Source: Dehalococcoidia bacterium (GTDB taxonomy: Bacteria > Chloroflexota > Dehalococcoidia > UBA2979). From it: a DNA stretch of 64,000 bases. Each line of letters opens with the position of its first letter. Within the stretch, counting starts at the first letter, position 1. Where the stretch lies: assembly GCA_009692685.1 (NCBI GenBank), contig SHYS01000009.1, positions 1-64,000 on the forward strand. The letters are read 5' to 3'. This document shows, piece after piece, positions 54,427 through 63,868 of this stretch. The notes under the pieces were generated by a model. The model was given only the letters and a program-made list of their open reading frames with translations, ran no database searches and had not been told where the DNA came from. The position numbers were made by a program, and so were the translations under genes.

Positions 54427-55199
54427 CGACTGCGGAGCGCCCGGCGGCGAGCCCTCACCAGATTCACGCCCCCGCCTCGGAGCCCGACGGTGCGACGGCA
54501 CGGACGCCTCGAGGTGTGCAGAGCGTGAAGTTCTCGTTCTTCAGGCTATCGGCGGAGGCTCGCCGCCTCCCCGGGGACCAGCGCGCCGCCCTTGGTGAGG
54601 CGCTGTCCGGGCTGCTGAGTGCCTCGACGGACCGCATGCTGACCCGCGTCTACACGACGGCCGGGACGCGAAGCGACACGGACTTCCTCGTCTGGCAGGT
54701 CCATGACGATCTGGCGATCATCTCGGACTGGCATGCCGAGTTCGATCGATCGAACGCCGGCGCCTGGCTGGAGCGTCCACACTCGTACCTGTCGATGACG
54801 ATGCGATCGCAGTACACCAACACCGAGCATGCGAGCGCCGAGCGTCGCGAGCGCCTGCGCGCGGACGGTGGCGTAGACGCGTACCTGTTCGTCTATCCGA
54901 TGGCGAAGACGAAGGCCTGGTACCAGCTCCCGCAGGAGGAGCGCCAGCGGATGATGGATGAGCACATCGCCATTGGCCACAAATACCACGGCATCAAGAT
55001 CAACACGACGTACTCGTACGGGCTGGATGATCAGGAGTTCGTGGTCGCCTTCGAGGGCGACGACCCGGGCGAGTTCCTCGCGCTCGTACGCGAGCTGCGA
55101 GGCACCGACTCGACTCAGTACACGGCGTTCGACACGCCGATGTTCACGTGTCGCCGCATCGAGGCTGACGCGCTCGCCGCGCACCTCGGCCTCACGTAA
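54423..55199 (+). CDS. hemQ: Chlorite dismutase-family protein, HemQ-type coproheme decarboxylase
   Basis: A 258-residue Cld-fold protein with a disordered N-terminus (about 35 residues). FVYPMAKTKAWYQLPQEERQ includes the conserved Tyr of the Y-P-M-x-K block, and MMDEHIAIGHKYHG, YGLDDQEFVVAFEGDDPGEF and STQYTAFDTP are typical of HemQ. HemQ converts coproheme to protoheme with peroxide. ATG 54423 overlaps the ahbAB stop (ATGA). In this siroheme-route operon it could replace the radical SAM enzyme AhbD. Confidence 0.9.
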   Translation: MTTAERPAASPHQIHAPASEPDGATARTPRGVQSVKFSFFRLSAEARRLPGDQRAALGEALSGLLSASTDRMLTRVYTTAGTRSDTDFLVWQVHDDLAIISDWHAEFDRSNAGAWLERPHSYLSMTMRSQYTNTEHASAERRERLRADGGVDAYLFVYPMAKTKAWYQLPQEERQRMMDEHIAIGHKYHGIKINTTYSYGLDDQEFVVAFEGDDPGEFLALVRELRGTDSTQYTAFDTPMFTCRRIEADALAAHLGLT

Positions 55200-55208
55200 T
55201 CTGGGTCG

Positions 55209-55928
55209 ATGGCGTACTATCCGATCTTCGTGGAGATGCGCGGGCGCAAGGTGCTGCTCGTGGGTGGCGGACACGTCGCCCTCGAGAAGATCGGCAAGCT
55301 CGTGGAGTCTGAGGCTGACGTGACCGTCGTCGCGCCCGCGCTCATCCCCGAGGTGCGCACCTTCATCGACAGCGGTTTGGCCAGCCTCGAGGAGCGCGAA
55401 TACCGCGCCGGCGACACCGCGGGCTTCGAGGTGGTGATGGTTGCGACGGACGACGGCGGCATCAACCGCCAGGTCGCGGACGAGGCGCGGTCGCGCGGCA
55501 TCTGGGTGAACGCCGCCGACGACATCGCCAACTGCGACTTCATCCTCCCCGGCGTGGCGAGGCGCGGGCGGATCGCGATTGCGACCTCGACGGGTGGGGC
55601 GAGCCCGGCGCTGGCGCGCTGGCTGCGCGAGCGCATGGAGGAGCTCCTCTCCGACGAGGTGGTGGCGCTGGGCGACGTGCTCGCCGAGCTGCGTGTCCGG
55701 GTGCGTGCCCGGGACCGCGAGTGCGCCGCGGGCTGCGACCGCACGCAGCCACCCCCGCCACTGCTCTGCAAGACCTGCCCGAACCGCATCCCGCCCGAGA
55801 GCTGGCAGGCCGCCATAGATCACGAGGTGATGGCGCTCCTCGCGGCGGGCAACATCGATGCGGCGACCGCCCGCATCGCGACGGGGATCGGCCTTGACCG
55901 ACCGCTCCGCGCGCGCGTTCAGGCGTAG
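55209..55928 (+). CDS. Siroheme synthase Met8/CysG-N type (precorrin-2 dehydrogenase / sirohydrochlorin ferrochelatase)
   Basis: A 239-residue protein: MAYYPIFVEMRGRKVLLVGG (NAD Rossmann start), AADDIANCDFILPGVARRG and TGGASPALARWLRE. It oxidises precorrin-2 to sirohydrochlorin and may insert iron. Uncommonly, the C-terminal part has four Cys in CAAGC and CKTC (about residues 178-198), a possible metal or Fe-S site. It starts 9 bases after hemQ. Confidence 0.92.
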   Translation: MAYYPIFVEMRGRKVLLVGGGHVALEKIGKLVESEADVTVVAPALIPEVRTFIDSGLASLEEREYRAGDTAGFEVVMVATDDGGINRQVADEARSRGIWVNAADDIANCDFILPGVARRGRIAIATSTGGASPALARWLRERMEELLSDEVVALGDVLAELRVRVRARDRECAAGCDRTQPPPPLLCKTCPNRIPPESWQAAIDHEVMALLAAGNIDAATARIATGIGLDRPLRARVQA

Positions 55929-55948
55929 CCGGGTAACGAGGCCACGCG

Positions 55949-57283
55949 ATGCCCACCAGGCGGAACGGCGAGTCGATGCTGACTATGGTGGGCGTGAGCC
56001 ACCACGACGCGCCCCTCGAGGTGCGCGAACGCCTCGCGATCCACGCCGACGCCGTGTCCCCGACTCTCGAGGCGCTGGCGCACACTCTGGGGCCAGCGGT
56101 CATCCTGAGCACCTGCAACCGCAGCGAGGTCTACCTCTCGGGGGCCTTCAACCTCGATGACGTCGTTGCGGTACTCGAGGGCGCAACCGGGATCGACGGC
56201 GTGCAGGCGCGCCGCTATCTGCGCGTTCGGCGCGACCTTGATGCGGTGCATCACCTCTTCGAGGTCGCCGCAGGCGTGGACTCGATGGTGATCGGGGAGC
56301 CTGAGATCCTCGGACAGGTCCGTGGCGCCTTCTCGCTTTCGACGGCGGCCGGTTCGGATGACGCGGTCCTCTCGAGGCTGTTCCACGTCGCGATCCGCGT
56401 GGGGCGTAGAGCGCGTGCGGAGACAGGGATCTCGCGCCACGCGATCTCGCTCTCCTCGGTCGCGGTGCATGAGGCGCTGGCGCATTATCCGGACGTGTCG
56501 CGGACGAGCGTGCTCGTGATCGGAGCCGGTGACGCCGGACGCGCGGCCGCCGAGGCGCTCGTTGACAGAGGCGTAGCGCGCGTGGAGGTCATCAATCGCA
56601 CGCTGGCTCACGCCGAGGCGCTGGCCGCCGACCTGGGCGGCACGGCGCGTCCCTTCGACATGCTGATCGACGCGCTGGCTGCGGCCGACGTGGTCATCGC
56701 CGCCACGGGTGCGGCGGGGTACGTGGTGGGTTGCGCCGACCTGCAGGCGGCGCTGCGTCTGCGGCATGAGCGCCTGGCGAGCGGCCCCTTGTTGGTGTTC
56801 GACATCGCCGTACCACGTGACTTCGAGGCGGAGGCGCGCAGCCTAGCCGGCGCGGCCTATCGCGACATCGACGACCTGCAGGCCGTGTCCGAGGCCAACG
56901 GCGCGGCCCGGGGTGCGGAGGTTGAGGCCGTGCGTGCGATCGTCGACGCCGCGGCAGACCGCTTCACGGCGTGGTGGCGACAGCTCTCGGTGCTGCCCAC
57001 CATCGCGGCCATCACCGAACGCGCCGAGGCGATGCGCGAGGAGCAGGTGAAGCGCACGCTGCAGGCGCTGGGTTCTGACTTCGCCGGCGCTGATCTGCAC
57101 CAGCACCTGGATGTGCTGACGCGCTCGCTGGTCAGGCAGTTGCTGCATGACCCGATAGCGGCGTTGCGCCGTCGCGGCGACCGCGACGATTACCTCGCCG
57201 CCGCCCGCACGCTGTTCGCACTCGATGGGCGCGTCGCTGTCGGTGCCGATGGCGCCGCCGAGCACAGCGAACTCGAGGCGTAG
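55949..57283 (+). CDS. hemA: Glutamyl-tRNA reductase
   Basis: A 444-residue enzyme reducing Glu-tRNA to glutamate-1-semialdehyde, first step of C5 tetrapyrrole synthesis. VGVSHHDAPLEVRE, ILSTCNRSEVY (catalytic Cys) and VIGAGDAGRAAAE are diagnostic. ATG 55949 (GAGG 7 bases upstream) and ATG 55976 are both possible starts. Confidence 0.96.
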   Translation: MPTRRNGESMLTMVGVSHHDAPLEVRERLAIHADAVSPTLEALAHTLGPAVILSTCNRSEVYLSGAFNLDDVVAVLEGATGIDGVQARRYLRVRRDLDAVHHLFEVAAGVDSMVIGEPEILGQVRGAFSLSTAAGSDDAVLSRLFHVAIRVGRRARAETGISRHAISLSSVAVHEALAHYPDVSRTSVLVIGAGDAGRAAAEALVDRGVARVEVINRTLAHAEALAADLGGTARPFDMLIDALAAADVVIAATGAAGYVVGCADLQAALRLRHERLASGPLLVFDIAVPRDFEAEARSLAGAAYRDIDDLQAVSEANGAARGAEVEAVRAIVDAAADRFTAWWRQLSVLPTIAAITERAEAMREEQVKRTLQALGSDFAGADLHQHLDVLTRSLVRQLLHDPIAALRRRGDRDDYLAAARTLFALDGRVAVGADGAAEHSELEA

Positions 57284-57287
57284 GCAA

Positions 57288-58196
57288 GTGACCACCCTGC
57301 GCATCGCGACACGGGGCTCGGCGCTGGCCCTGGTGCAGACACGCTTGGCGGCGGAGGTGCTGCGCGTCGCGCACCCCGGCCTGTCGATCGAGGAAGTGAT
57401 CATCACCACGGAGGGTGACCGCGACCGCGTGACACCGCTCACGGTCCTCGGCGGTCGAGGCGTGTTCGTGCGCTCGGTGGAGGAGGCGCTGCTCGAGAAC
57501 CGCGCCGATGTGGCCATGCATTCGCTGAAGGACGTGCCCACGGCGCAGATCGCCGGGTTGACCCTGGCCGCAGTGCTGCCTCGGGCGGATGTACGCGACG
57601 TGCTCGTGACGCTGACGGGGACGCGGTTGGCGGACTTGCCGGCCGGCTCGCGAGTCGGGACGAGCTCGCGTCGACGGGTGGCGCTGCTGCGGGCCGCGCG
57701 GCCAGACCTGCTCACGACAGAGCTGCGAGGCAACGTCGACACGCGCCTGCGGAGGGTCGCGGAGGGCGCCGTGGAAGGTGCTGTGCTGGCGGCCGCCGGT
57801 CTCGCGAGGTTGAACCGGCTCGATGGGAAAGCCGAGCTGTTCGACCCGGTGACGTTCGTGCCCGCACCGGGTCAGGGCGCGATCGTGCTGCAGTGCCGCG
57901 CCGATGACGCCTCGACGCTGGCGATGTTGCGCGCCATCGATGACCTCGACACGCACCTCACGACGGACGCGGAGCGAGCAGCGCTCGCCGCGCTTGGCTC
58001 GGGGTGTTCGTTACCTGTGGGTGCCCACGCCGTGATCGAAGGTGGACGGCTGCGGCTGCGCGGGTTCATCGAGGACGATTCGGGCAAGGGGTACTTCGAG
58101 GACGCCGAAGGTCCGGCCGCCGAGGCTGCTGCGCTTGGCCTCGATGTTGGCCGTCGCCTTGCGGTGCGCGCGGGCGTGACGGGCATGACCCCGTGA
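57288..58196 (+). CDS. hemC: Hydroxymethylbilane synthase (porphobilinogen deaminase)
   Basis: A 302-residue enzyme assembling four porphobilinogens. ATRGSALALVQT, HSLKDVPT, GTSSRRRVALL, ELRGNVDTRL and GSGCSLPVGAHA (Cys holding the dipyrromethane cofactor) are present. GTG 57288 lies 4 bases after the hemA stop; its stop overlaps the next start. Confidence 0.96.
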   Translation: MTTLRIATRGSALALVQTRLAAEVLRVAHPGLSIEEVIITTEGDRDRVTPLTVLGGRGVFVRSVEEALLENRADVAMHSLKDVPTAQIAGLTLAAVLPRADVRDVLVTLTGTRLADLPAGSRVGTSSRRRVALLRAARPDLLTTELRGNVDTRLRRVAEGAVEGAVLAAAGLARLNRLDGKAELFDPVTFVPAPGQGAIVLQCRADDASTLAMLRAIDDLDTHLTTDAERAALAALGSGCSLPVGAHAVIEGGRLRLRGFIEDDSGKGYFEDAEGPAAEAAALGLDVGRRLAVRAGVTGMTP

Positions 58197-59752
58197 GCGC
58201 CTACGGCCATGTCTGGCTCGTAGGCGCTGGTCCGGGCGCGCCCGGCCTCGTCACCGTCGCGGGCATCGAAGCGCTGCGTCGAGCTGAGGTCGTCCTCTAT
58301 GACCGGCTCGCGCCGCCGGAGCTGCTCGCCGAGGCGCCCACAGGTGCGCTCCTCCTCGACGCGGGGAAGTCCGCGGGCGACCACGCGATGACGCAGGACG
58401 AGATCAACGCGTCGCTCGTCGAGCACGCGCGCGCCGGCAAGCGCGTGGTGCGGCTGAAGGGCGGCGATCCGTTCGTCTTCGGGCGTGGCGGCGAGGAAGC
58501 ACTCGCGCTTGCTGAGGCGGGACTGACCTGCACCGTGGTGCCCGGGGTGACCTCGGCGATCGCCGGGCTGGCCGCGGCCGGGATTCCGATCACCCATCGA
58601 GGTGTGGCGTCGTCGTTCGTCGTGATCACCGGCCACGAGGATCCCACCAAACCAGAGACCGCTGTCGATTGGACGCGCCACGCGCAGGGTGGCGACACAC
58701 TGGTCGTGCTGATGGGCGTCGGCCGCCTCGACGCGATCGCGCGGGCGCTCATCGAGGCAGGGCGCGCGCCGTCGACGCCTGTCGCGATCGTGCACGCCGC
58801 GACCACGCCTCGGCAGCGCGTGGTGACGGCGCCGCTGTCGGAGATCGCGAAGACGGCCGCCTCGGCGGGAATCGTGGCGCCGTCGTTGCTGGTGGTGGGC
58901 GACGTCGTTGCCATGCGTGAGCCGCTGTTGCAGGCAGCGAGCCCGCTGGCCGGGAAACGGGTGCTCATCACCCGGACTCGGGCGCAGGCATCGACGCTGG
59001 CCGAGCTGCTGGCTGCCGAAGGAGCGCACTCGATCCTGCTCCCCGCCCTCGAGCTGGAGCGCCGCGTAGATGAGTTCGCGATGGCGAACGCCGTCGAGCG
59101 CCTGCGCGCGCGCGCCTACGGCTGGGTTGTCTTCACCTCGGCGAACGCAGTGGAGGCCACCATCGAGTTACTGCGCGAGCGCGGCCTCGACGCTCGAGCG
59201 TTCGCGGGCTCGCGCGTGTGCGCCATCGGCGGAGGCACCGCCGAAGCGCTCGCGTCGCGAGGGCTGCTCGCCGACCTGATTCCACCGGAGGCGCTGGGCG
59301 AGTCGGTGGTGGAGGCGCTGGTCGAGGCGGGCGGTCTCGACGGCATATGCGTGCTGCTGGCGCGCGCCGAGGGCGGACGCGCCATCCTGCCGGACGGCCT
59401 GCGCGCAGCCGGCGCCAGCGTCGATGAGGTCACGCTCTACGTTGCCGCGCCGCCGGCGAGTGCGCCACCCGAGGCGCTGGCGCTGCTGCGCGGGGGCGAG
59501 ATTGATGCGGTGGCGTTCACCTCGTCATCCACGGTGCGCAACCTGCTTACAGTGCTCCGCGGGGACGCGCAGGCGCGCGCGGGCCTCGATGGTGCGCTGG
59601 TCGCCTGCATCGGACCCGCGACCGCGGAGACGGCGCGCGCGGCCGGGCTGGCGGTTGGTGTTGAGGCGGAAGAGCATTCGGTACCAGGACTCGTAGCGGC
59701 GCTACGCAACGGGTTTGTGCGCGCCGCTGCTCGAACGGAGGCAGGTCGATGA
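58193..59752 (+). CDS. cobA-hemD: Fused uroporphyrinogen-III C-methyltransferase (SUMT) and uroporphyrinogen-III synthase
   Basis: A 519-residue fusion. Residues ~1-245 are SUMT ([44 protein letters not shown]); residues ~255-510 are HemD ([41 protein letters not shown]). It closes the bilane and methylates it to precorrin-2, directing carbon to siroheme. GTG 58193 overlaps the hemC stop. Such fusions occur in clostridia and several other phyla. Confidence 0.95.
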   Translation: MSAYGHVWLVGAGPGAPGLVTVAGIEALRRAEVVLYDRLAPPELLAEAPTGALLLDAGKSAGDHAMTQDEINASLVEHARAGKRVVRLKGGDPFVFGRGGEEALALAEAGLTCTVVPGVTSAIAGLAAAGIPITHRGVASSFVVITGHEDPTKPETAVDWTRHAQGGDTLVVLMGVGRLDAIARALIEAGRAPSTPVAIVHAATTPRQRVVTAPLSEIAKTAASAGIVAPSLLVVGDVVAMREPLLQAASPLAGKRVLITRTRAQASTLAELLAAEGAHSILLPALELERRVDEFAMANAVERLRARAYGWVVFTSANAVEATIELLRERGLDARAFAGSRVCAIGGGTAEALASRGLLADLIPPEALGESVVEALVEAGGLDGICVLLARAEGGRAILPDGLRAAGASVDEVTLYVAAPPASAPPEALALLRGGEIDAVAFTSSSTVRNLLTVLRGDAQARAGLDGALVACIGPATAETARAAGLAVGVEAEEHSVPGLVAALRNGFVRAAARTEAGR

Positions 59753-60750
59753 CCATCGCTGCGCGGCTGGCGACACGGGACTTCACCCGGACCCGGCGCA
59801 CGCGTCGCACCGAGGCGTTGCGCGGCCTGGTTCGGGAGACCCGCCTCGATCCGGCATCGTTCATCTATCCGCTGTTTGTGACCTACGGCGTGGACGTACG
59901 CCAGCCGATCAGTTCGATGCCGGGGCAGTTCCGGCTCTCGCTCGACCAGCTGCCTGCCGAGGCGGCCGAGTTGCGCGCCCTCGGTGTGCGCGCCGTGCTG
60001 CTGTTCGGGATCCCGGCGTTCAAGGACGACGTGGGTACCGAGGGCTACGCGCCCAACGGCATCGTGCAGCAGGCGGCGCGCACGTTGAAGGCAGCCGACC
60101 CCGATCTGGTCGTGGTCGCCGATGTCTGCCTCTGCGAGTACACGGACCACGGCCACTGTGGTGTGCTGCTGCCGAACGGCGAGGTGGACAACGACCCCTC
60201 TCTGGACCTGCTGTCGAGGATGGCGATCACGCTGGCGGACGCGGGCGCGGATGTCATCGCGCCGTCTGACATGATGGACGGGCGCGTCGAGGCGATACGC
60301 GAAGCCCTCGATGACGCGGGCCATGCCTCCGTGCCGATCATGGCCTACAGCGCGAAGTACGCCTCCGCGTACTACGGCCCCTTCCGCGAGGCGGCCGACT
60401 CGACACCGCAGTTTGGCGACCGCCGCGGCTACCAGATGGACCCGGCGAACGTGCGCGAGGCGTTGCGCGAGATCGACATCGACGAGGCGGAGGGCGCGGA
60501 CATCGTGATGGTGAAGCCAGCGCTCGCCTACCTCGACGTGATCGCGCGCGTGCGGCAGCGAACGGACCTGCCGCTTGCCGCCTACAATGTGAGCGGCGAG
60601 TACGCGATGGTGAAGGCTGCTGCGCAGCAGGGCTGGCTCGACGAGCGACGCATTGTGCTCGAGACACTCACCTCGATCCGCCGAGCGGGCGCCGACATCA
60701 TCATCACCTACCACGCCAAAGAGGCCGCCCGCTGGCTTGCCGATGGGTAG
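59749..60750 (+). CDS. hemB: Delta-aminolevulinic acid dehydratase
   Basis: A 333-residue enzyme condensing two ALA to porphobilinogen. [16 protein letters not shown] is the Zn-binding Cys form; [15 protein letters not shown] and MVKPAL carry the two active-site lysines. ATG 59749 overlaps the previous stop (ATGA). Confidence 0.97.
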   Translation: MTIAARLATRDFTRTRRTRRTEALRGLVRETRLDPASFIYPLFVTYGVDVRQPISSMPGQFRLSLDQLPAEAAELRALGVRAVLLFGIPAFKDDVGTEGYAPNGIVQQAARTLKAADPDLVVVADVCLCEYTDHGHCGVLLPNGEVDNDPSLDLLSRMAITLADAGADVIAPSDMMDGRVEAIREALDDAGHASVPIMAYSAKYASAYYGPFREAADSTPQFGDRRGYQMDPANVREALREIDIDEAEGADIVMVKPALAYLDVIARVRQRTDLPLAAYNVSGEYAMVKAAAQQGWLDERRIVLETLTSIRRAGADIIITYHAKEAARWLADG

Positions 60751-60834
60751 GTGTGGACGCTCAGACTCCTGTGATTGAGGACATGAACAGGCTGTCGGTT
60801 CGCGGTTCGGTAGGCTCACTATGGGCAGGAGATT

Positions 60835-60869
60835 CCCGCTCACCCTGAGCATGTCGAAGGGTGAGCGGG
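60835..60869 (+). repeat. REP-like palindromic repeat, copy D
   Basis: 12-bp perfect arms (CCCGCTCACCCT at 60835-60846 and AGGGTGAGCGGG at 60858-60869) around GAGCATGTCGA, in the hemB to GIY-YIG gap. Same loop core as the family, different arm sequence. Confidence 0.75.
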
Positions 60870-60885
60870 ACTGACGGGTGAGTTC

Positions 60886-61290
60886 ATGAGTTTCGTTGCG
60901 TACATCCTGCGGTGCGCGGACGGGTCGTATTACGTGGGTCACGCAGAAGACCTCGAAGCTCGTCTGGAAGCGCACCAGACGGGCGTACTGCACGGGTATA
61001 CAAGGAGCCAACGACCGGTCCAGTTGGTCTGGCAGGAGGCATTCGCGACGCGCGACGAGGCGTTCCAGGCCGAACGACGTATCAAGGGCTGGACCCGAGC
61101 GAAGAAGGAAGTCCTCATTCGTGGCGACTGGTCGACGCTGCAGTTGCTGGCTCGGGCTCGTGGTTCGACAGGCTTACCACGAGCGGGAGGAGGGGGCTCA
61201 CCACGAGCGGGTGCAGGCGGCTCGTCACCGGCACAAGCAGGTAGTCTGCTGCGCGATCCGGATGCGATAGAGGACTGCGCATGCCGCTGA
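60886..61290 (+). CDS. GIY-YIG nuclease-domain protein with a repeat-encoded tail
   Basis: A 134-residue protein. Residues 1-90 form the UPF0213/YhbQ-like GIY-YIG domain (VAYILRCADGSYYVGHAEDL with the GIY/YIG tyrosines as Y..YVG, Arg and Glu in QAERRIKGW). Residues ~91-125 (GSTGLPRAGGGGSPRAGAGG) are encoded by REP-like copy E and are absent from typical ~85-95-residue members. The insertion runs the frame 10 bases into hemL. It has no known link to heme synthesis. Confidence 0.85.
   Translation: MSFVAYILRCADGSYYVGHAEDLEARLEAHQTGVLHGYTRSQRPVQLVWQEAFATRDEAFQAERRIKGWTRAKKEVLIRGDWSTLQLLARARGSTGLPRAGGGGSPRAGAGGSSPAQAGSLLRDPDAIEDCACR
61156..61212 (-). repeat. REP-like repeat, copy E, inside a coding region
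   Basis: GCTCGTGGTTCGACAGGC then TTACCACGAGCGGG (61156-61187), followed by a half copy GGCTCACCACGAGCGGGTG (61194-61212). It is translated as the GIY-YIG protein tail. Confidence 0.75.
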
Positions 61291-62591
61291 ACCACACCCG
61301 GTCCCGTGCGGTGATGGCGCGCGCCCGAGTGCTGCTCCCGGGCGGTGTCGACTCACCGGTGCGCGCGTATCGGGCGGTGGGCGGCGAGCCGATCGTCATC
61401 GCCTCGGGGGCAGCAGCGCGCGTCACGGACGTCGATGGCAACGTATACATCGACTACGTCTGCTCGTTTGGGCCGCTCATCCTCGGGCACGCGTACCCCT
61501 CCGTGGTCGCCGCCATCCGCGACGCGGCCGGACGGGGAACCTCGTTCGGGGCTCCTACGGAGGCGGAGGTCGAGCTGGCCGAGCGGGTGATCGAGGCGGT
61601 GCCGTCCATCGAGATGGTGCGCTTCGTCTCGTCAGGCACGGAGGCGACGATGACGGCGCTGCGCCTGGCGCGCGCCGCCACGGGACGAGACCTCATCCTC
61701 AAGTTCGATGGTGGCTACCACGGGCACGCCGATGGACTGCTCGCCTCGGCGGGGTCCGGCGTCGCGACGCTTGGGCTGCCCGACTCGCCAGGCGTCCCCG
61801 TAGCCTTTGCCGCGCAGACCCTTGTCACGCCGTACAACGATCTCGCTGCCGCGGAGGCAGCGTTCGAGGCGCACACCGGCGCGATCGCGGCCGTCATCGT
61901 CGAGCCAGTTGCCGGGAACATGGGACTCGTCGAGCCCGTCGCTGGCTTCCTCGAGGGCCTGCGCGCGCTGTGCGACCGGCACGGCGTACTCCTCGTCTTT
62001 GACGAGGTGATCACCGGCTTTCGAGTCGGGCGCGGAGGCGCGCAGGCGCATTACGGCGTCACCCCCGACCTCACCGCGCTCGGCAAGATCATCGGCGGCG
62101 GCCTGCCCGTCGGTGCCTACGGCGGCGCCCGAGGGCTGATGGAACGCATGGCGCCCGTAGGGCCTGTCTATCAGGCAGGCACGCTCTCGGGGAACCCGCT
62201 GGCGATGGCGTCGGGGATTGCCACGCTCGACGCGCTGGCGAACATCGAGGGGGCCTACTCGCGCCTCGACGAGTTGGGAGCTCGGCTCGAACGTGGGCTC
62301 ACCGAGGCTGCAAGCGCAGCCCGTGTGGCGCTCTCCGTGGCGCGTGTGGGATCGACGCTGACGCCGTTCTTCCGAGGCAGCGCGCCGCGTGACTACGCCG
62401 AGGCGCGTGAGTCCGACACCGCCGCGTTTGCTCGCTTCCACGCCTCGATGCTCGAGCGTGGCGTGCTCCTGCCGCCCTCGCAGTTCGAGACCTGGTTCGT
62501 GTCACTGGCGCACGACGAGGCGGCGCTCGACGCCACCGTAGAGGCGGCGCGCGGCGCCTTCATCGATGTTGCGGAGCGTGCCTCGGCCTAG
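61281..62591 (+). CDS. hemL: Glutamate-1-semialdehyde 2,1-aminomutase
   Basis: A 436-residue PLP enzyme making ALA. LLPGGVDSPVRAYRAVGG, FVSSGTEATMTALRLARAAT, DEVITGFRVGRGGAQ and LGKIIGGGLPVGAYGG (PLP lysine) are diagnostic. ATG 61281 with GAGGA 7 bases upstream; overlaps the GIY-YIG end by 10 bases. It completes the ALA-to-siroheme set. Confidence 0.96.
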   Translation: MPLNHTRSRAVMARARVLLPGGVDSPVRAYRAVGGEPIVIASGAAARVTDVDGNVYIDYVCSFGPLILGHAYPSVVAAIRDAAGRGTSFGAPTEAEVELAERVIEAVPSIEMVRFVSSGTEATMTALRLARAATGRDLILKFDGGYHGHADGLLASAGSGVATLGLPDSPGVPVAFAAQTLVTPYNDLAAAEAAFEAHTGAIAAVIVEPVAGNMGLVEPVAGFLEGLRALCDRHGVLLVFDEVITGFRVGRGGAQAHYGVTPDLTALGKIIGGGLPVGAYGGARGLMERMAPVGPVYQAGTLSGNPLAMASGIATLDALANIEGAYSRLDELGARLERGLTEAASAARVALSVARVGSTLTPFFRGSAPRDYAEARESDTAAFARFHASMLERGVLLPPSQFETWFVSLAHDEAALDATVEAARGAFIDVAERASA

Positions 62592-62606
62592 CACGCTCGA
62601 CTGCGC

Positions 62607-63780
62607 CTAGAAAGCCATCAGCACCAGCGGCGTTCCGACGAACACCACCAGGAACGTCGCCAGCCAGCGCTTCTTGCTCGAGACCGCGTGCGCACCGGCG
62701 AGGATGGCGCGCGAGTAAGGTCCGTAGGCGAGCGCGAGCACGATGACCGAAACGAGCGCGACTGAGAGCATCTCGGCGAGGACAACCACAGGTGCGGCGC
62801 GCGCGTTGACGAGGAGCGCTGCGAAGAGTGTGTCGATGAAGGTGGTGATATTGGCGCCCATCACGTACGGCACGACCGCCTCGCAACGCCGATGTTATTG
62901 AGTGCGAGCGGCACCAGGATCGTCACCGAGAGCGGCACCGACATCGTCAGCGACGTGACGAGCATGCCGAAGAGGAACATCGAGCGTGGGGCGGCGAAGT
63001 GGCGCGACATCCGCTCGAACGCTTGGGGTGGTGGATCGAGGTTCGGCAGCAGCCGGTCAAAGAGCGCGAACGCGCCGAGCAGCGAGCCTACGCCGAGGAG
63101 GAACCCGAGCGCGCCGGGGAGCTGCGCATCGATTGCCCGGACCACGTGGTTGACGAGCGCGCTGGGAGCCTCGGTCCAGCCGTTCGGATCGCGCGAGCGG
63201 GAGTATCGAGGATGCCGCTGCGGAGCAACTCGATAGCGACGAAGGTGGCGGGGATGTAGATGGTGGCGGTGGTGAGCAGCGCCACCACGCCGATGTAGCG
63301 GCTATCTGGCCGCTGCCGCCCGAGCACGTAGAAGACGAAGCCGATCACGAGCACCACCATCGACGCGCCGAGCCGCGAGCCTGCGAGCATGCCGAGGGCC
63401 TCGGTCGCGTCGAGCGCACCACCGTCGAGGAGGGAAAGGGAGAGGGCGGCGACCGGCGAGCCAGAGAGCGCACCGTAAGCGAGCAGCCAGCCGAATCCAA
63501 CGAAGTTGGTCACGCCGTCGACGTCGAACTGCCGCAGCACGACGGCCACCGCCGAAGCGGAAGCGGCGAGCAACTTGAGGGCGAGGACGAACATGACAAG
63601 CACGGCGGCCACCACGCCCGCCGTCAGCGCAGCGTGCGCAACGCGGACGGCGCGGCGGCGTGGCGAAGGACCGGGGCGGCACGAGCGGTCGAGGCCGCGA
63701 CAAGGCCCGCAGGATGGCGCGGAACGCCCTCGCCGCGCGGGTCCGCTGGGGCCAGCGATCGTGGCGTCCTCGGAGGTCAT
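62607..63780 (-). pseudogene. Na/Pi cotransporter-like membrane protein with two frameshifts
   Basis: Three consecutive frames make one membrane protein. The first (63780 to ~63180) has NFVGFGWLLAYGALSGSPVA and LGMLAGSRLGASMVVLVIGF. The second (about 63175 to 62880) has APSALVNHVVRAIDAQLPGA and SLTMSVPLSVTILVPLALNN. The third (about 62890 to 62607) has EAVVPYVMGANITTFIDTLF. The pattern of two small-residue inverted repeats resembles NptA/PF02690 sodium-phosphate transporters. Shifts lie near 63175-63190 and 62875-62890. Confidence 0.7.
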
Positions 63781-63791
63781 GCAGCGCCCAT

Positions 63792-63834
63792 CGCGTAATC
63801 ACAACTAAGAAGAGTGACTTTGTCGTGATTAGCG
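63792..63834. other. Hairpin-forming intergenic segment
   Basis: CGCGTAATCAC (63792-63802) pairs with GTGATTAGCG (63825-63834) except one bulged G. It lies between the end of the HRDC gene and the start of the transporter, both leftward. It could be a terminator for the first or an operator for the second. Confidence 0.4.
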
Positions 63835-63868
63835 ACAGGGTGAGCGGTGCGCCATCCGAAGCTCCGGG

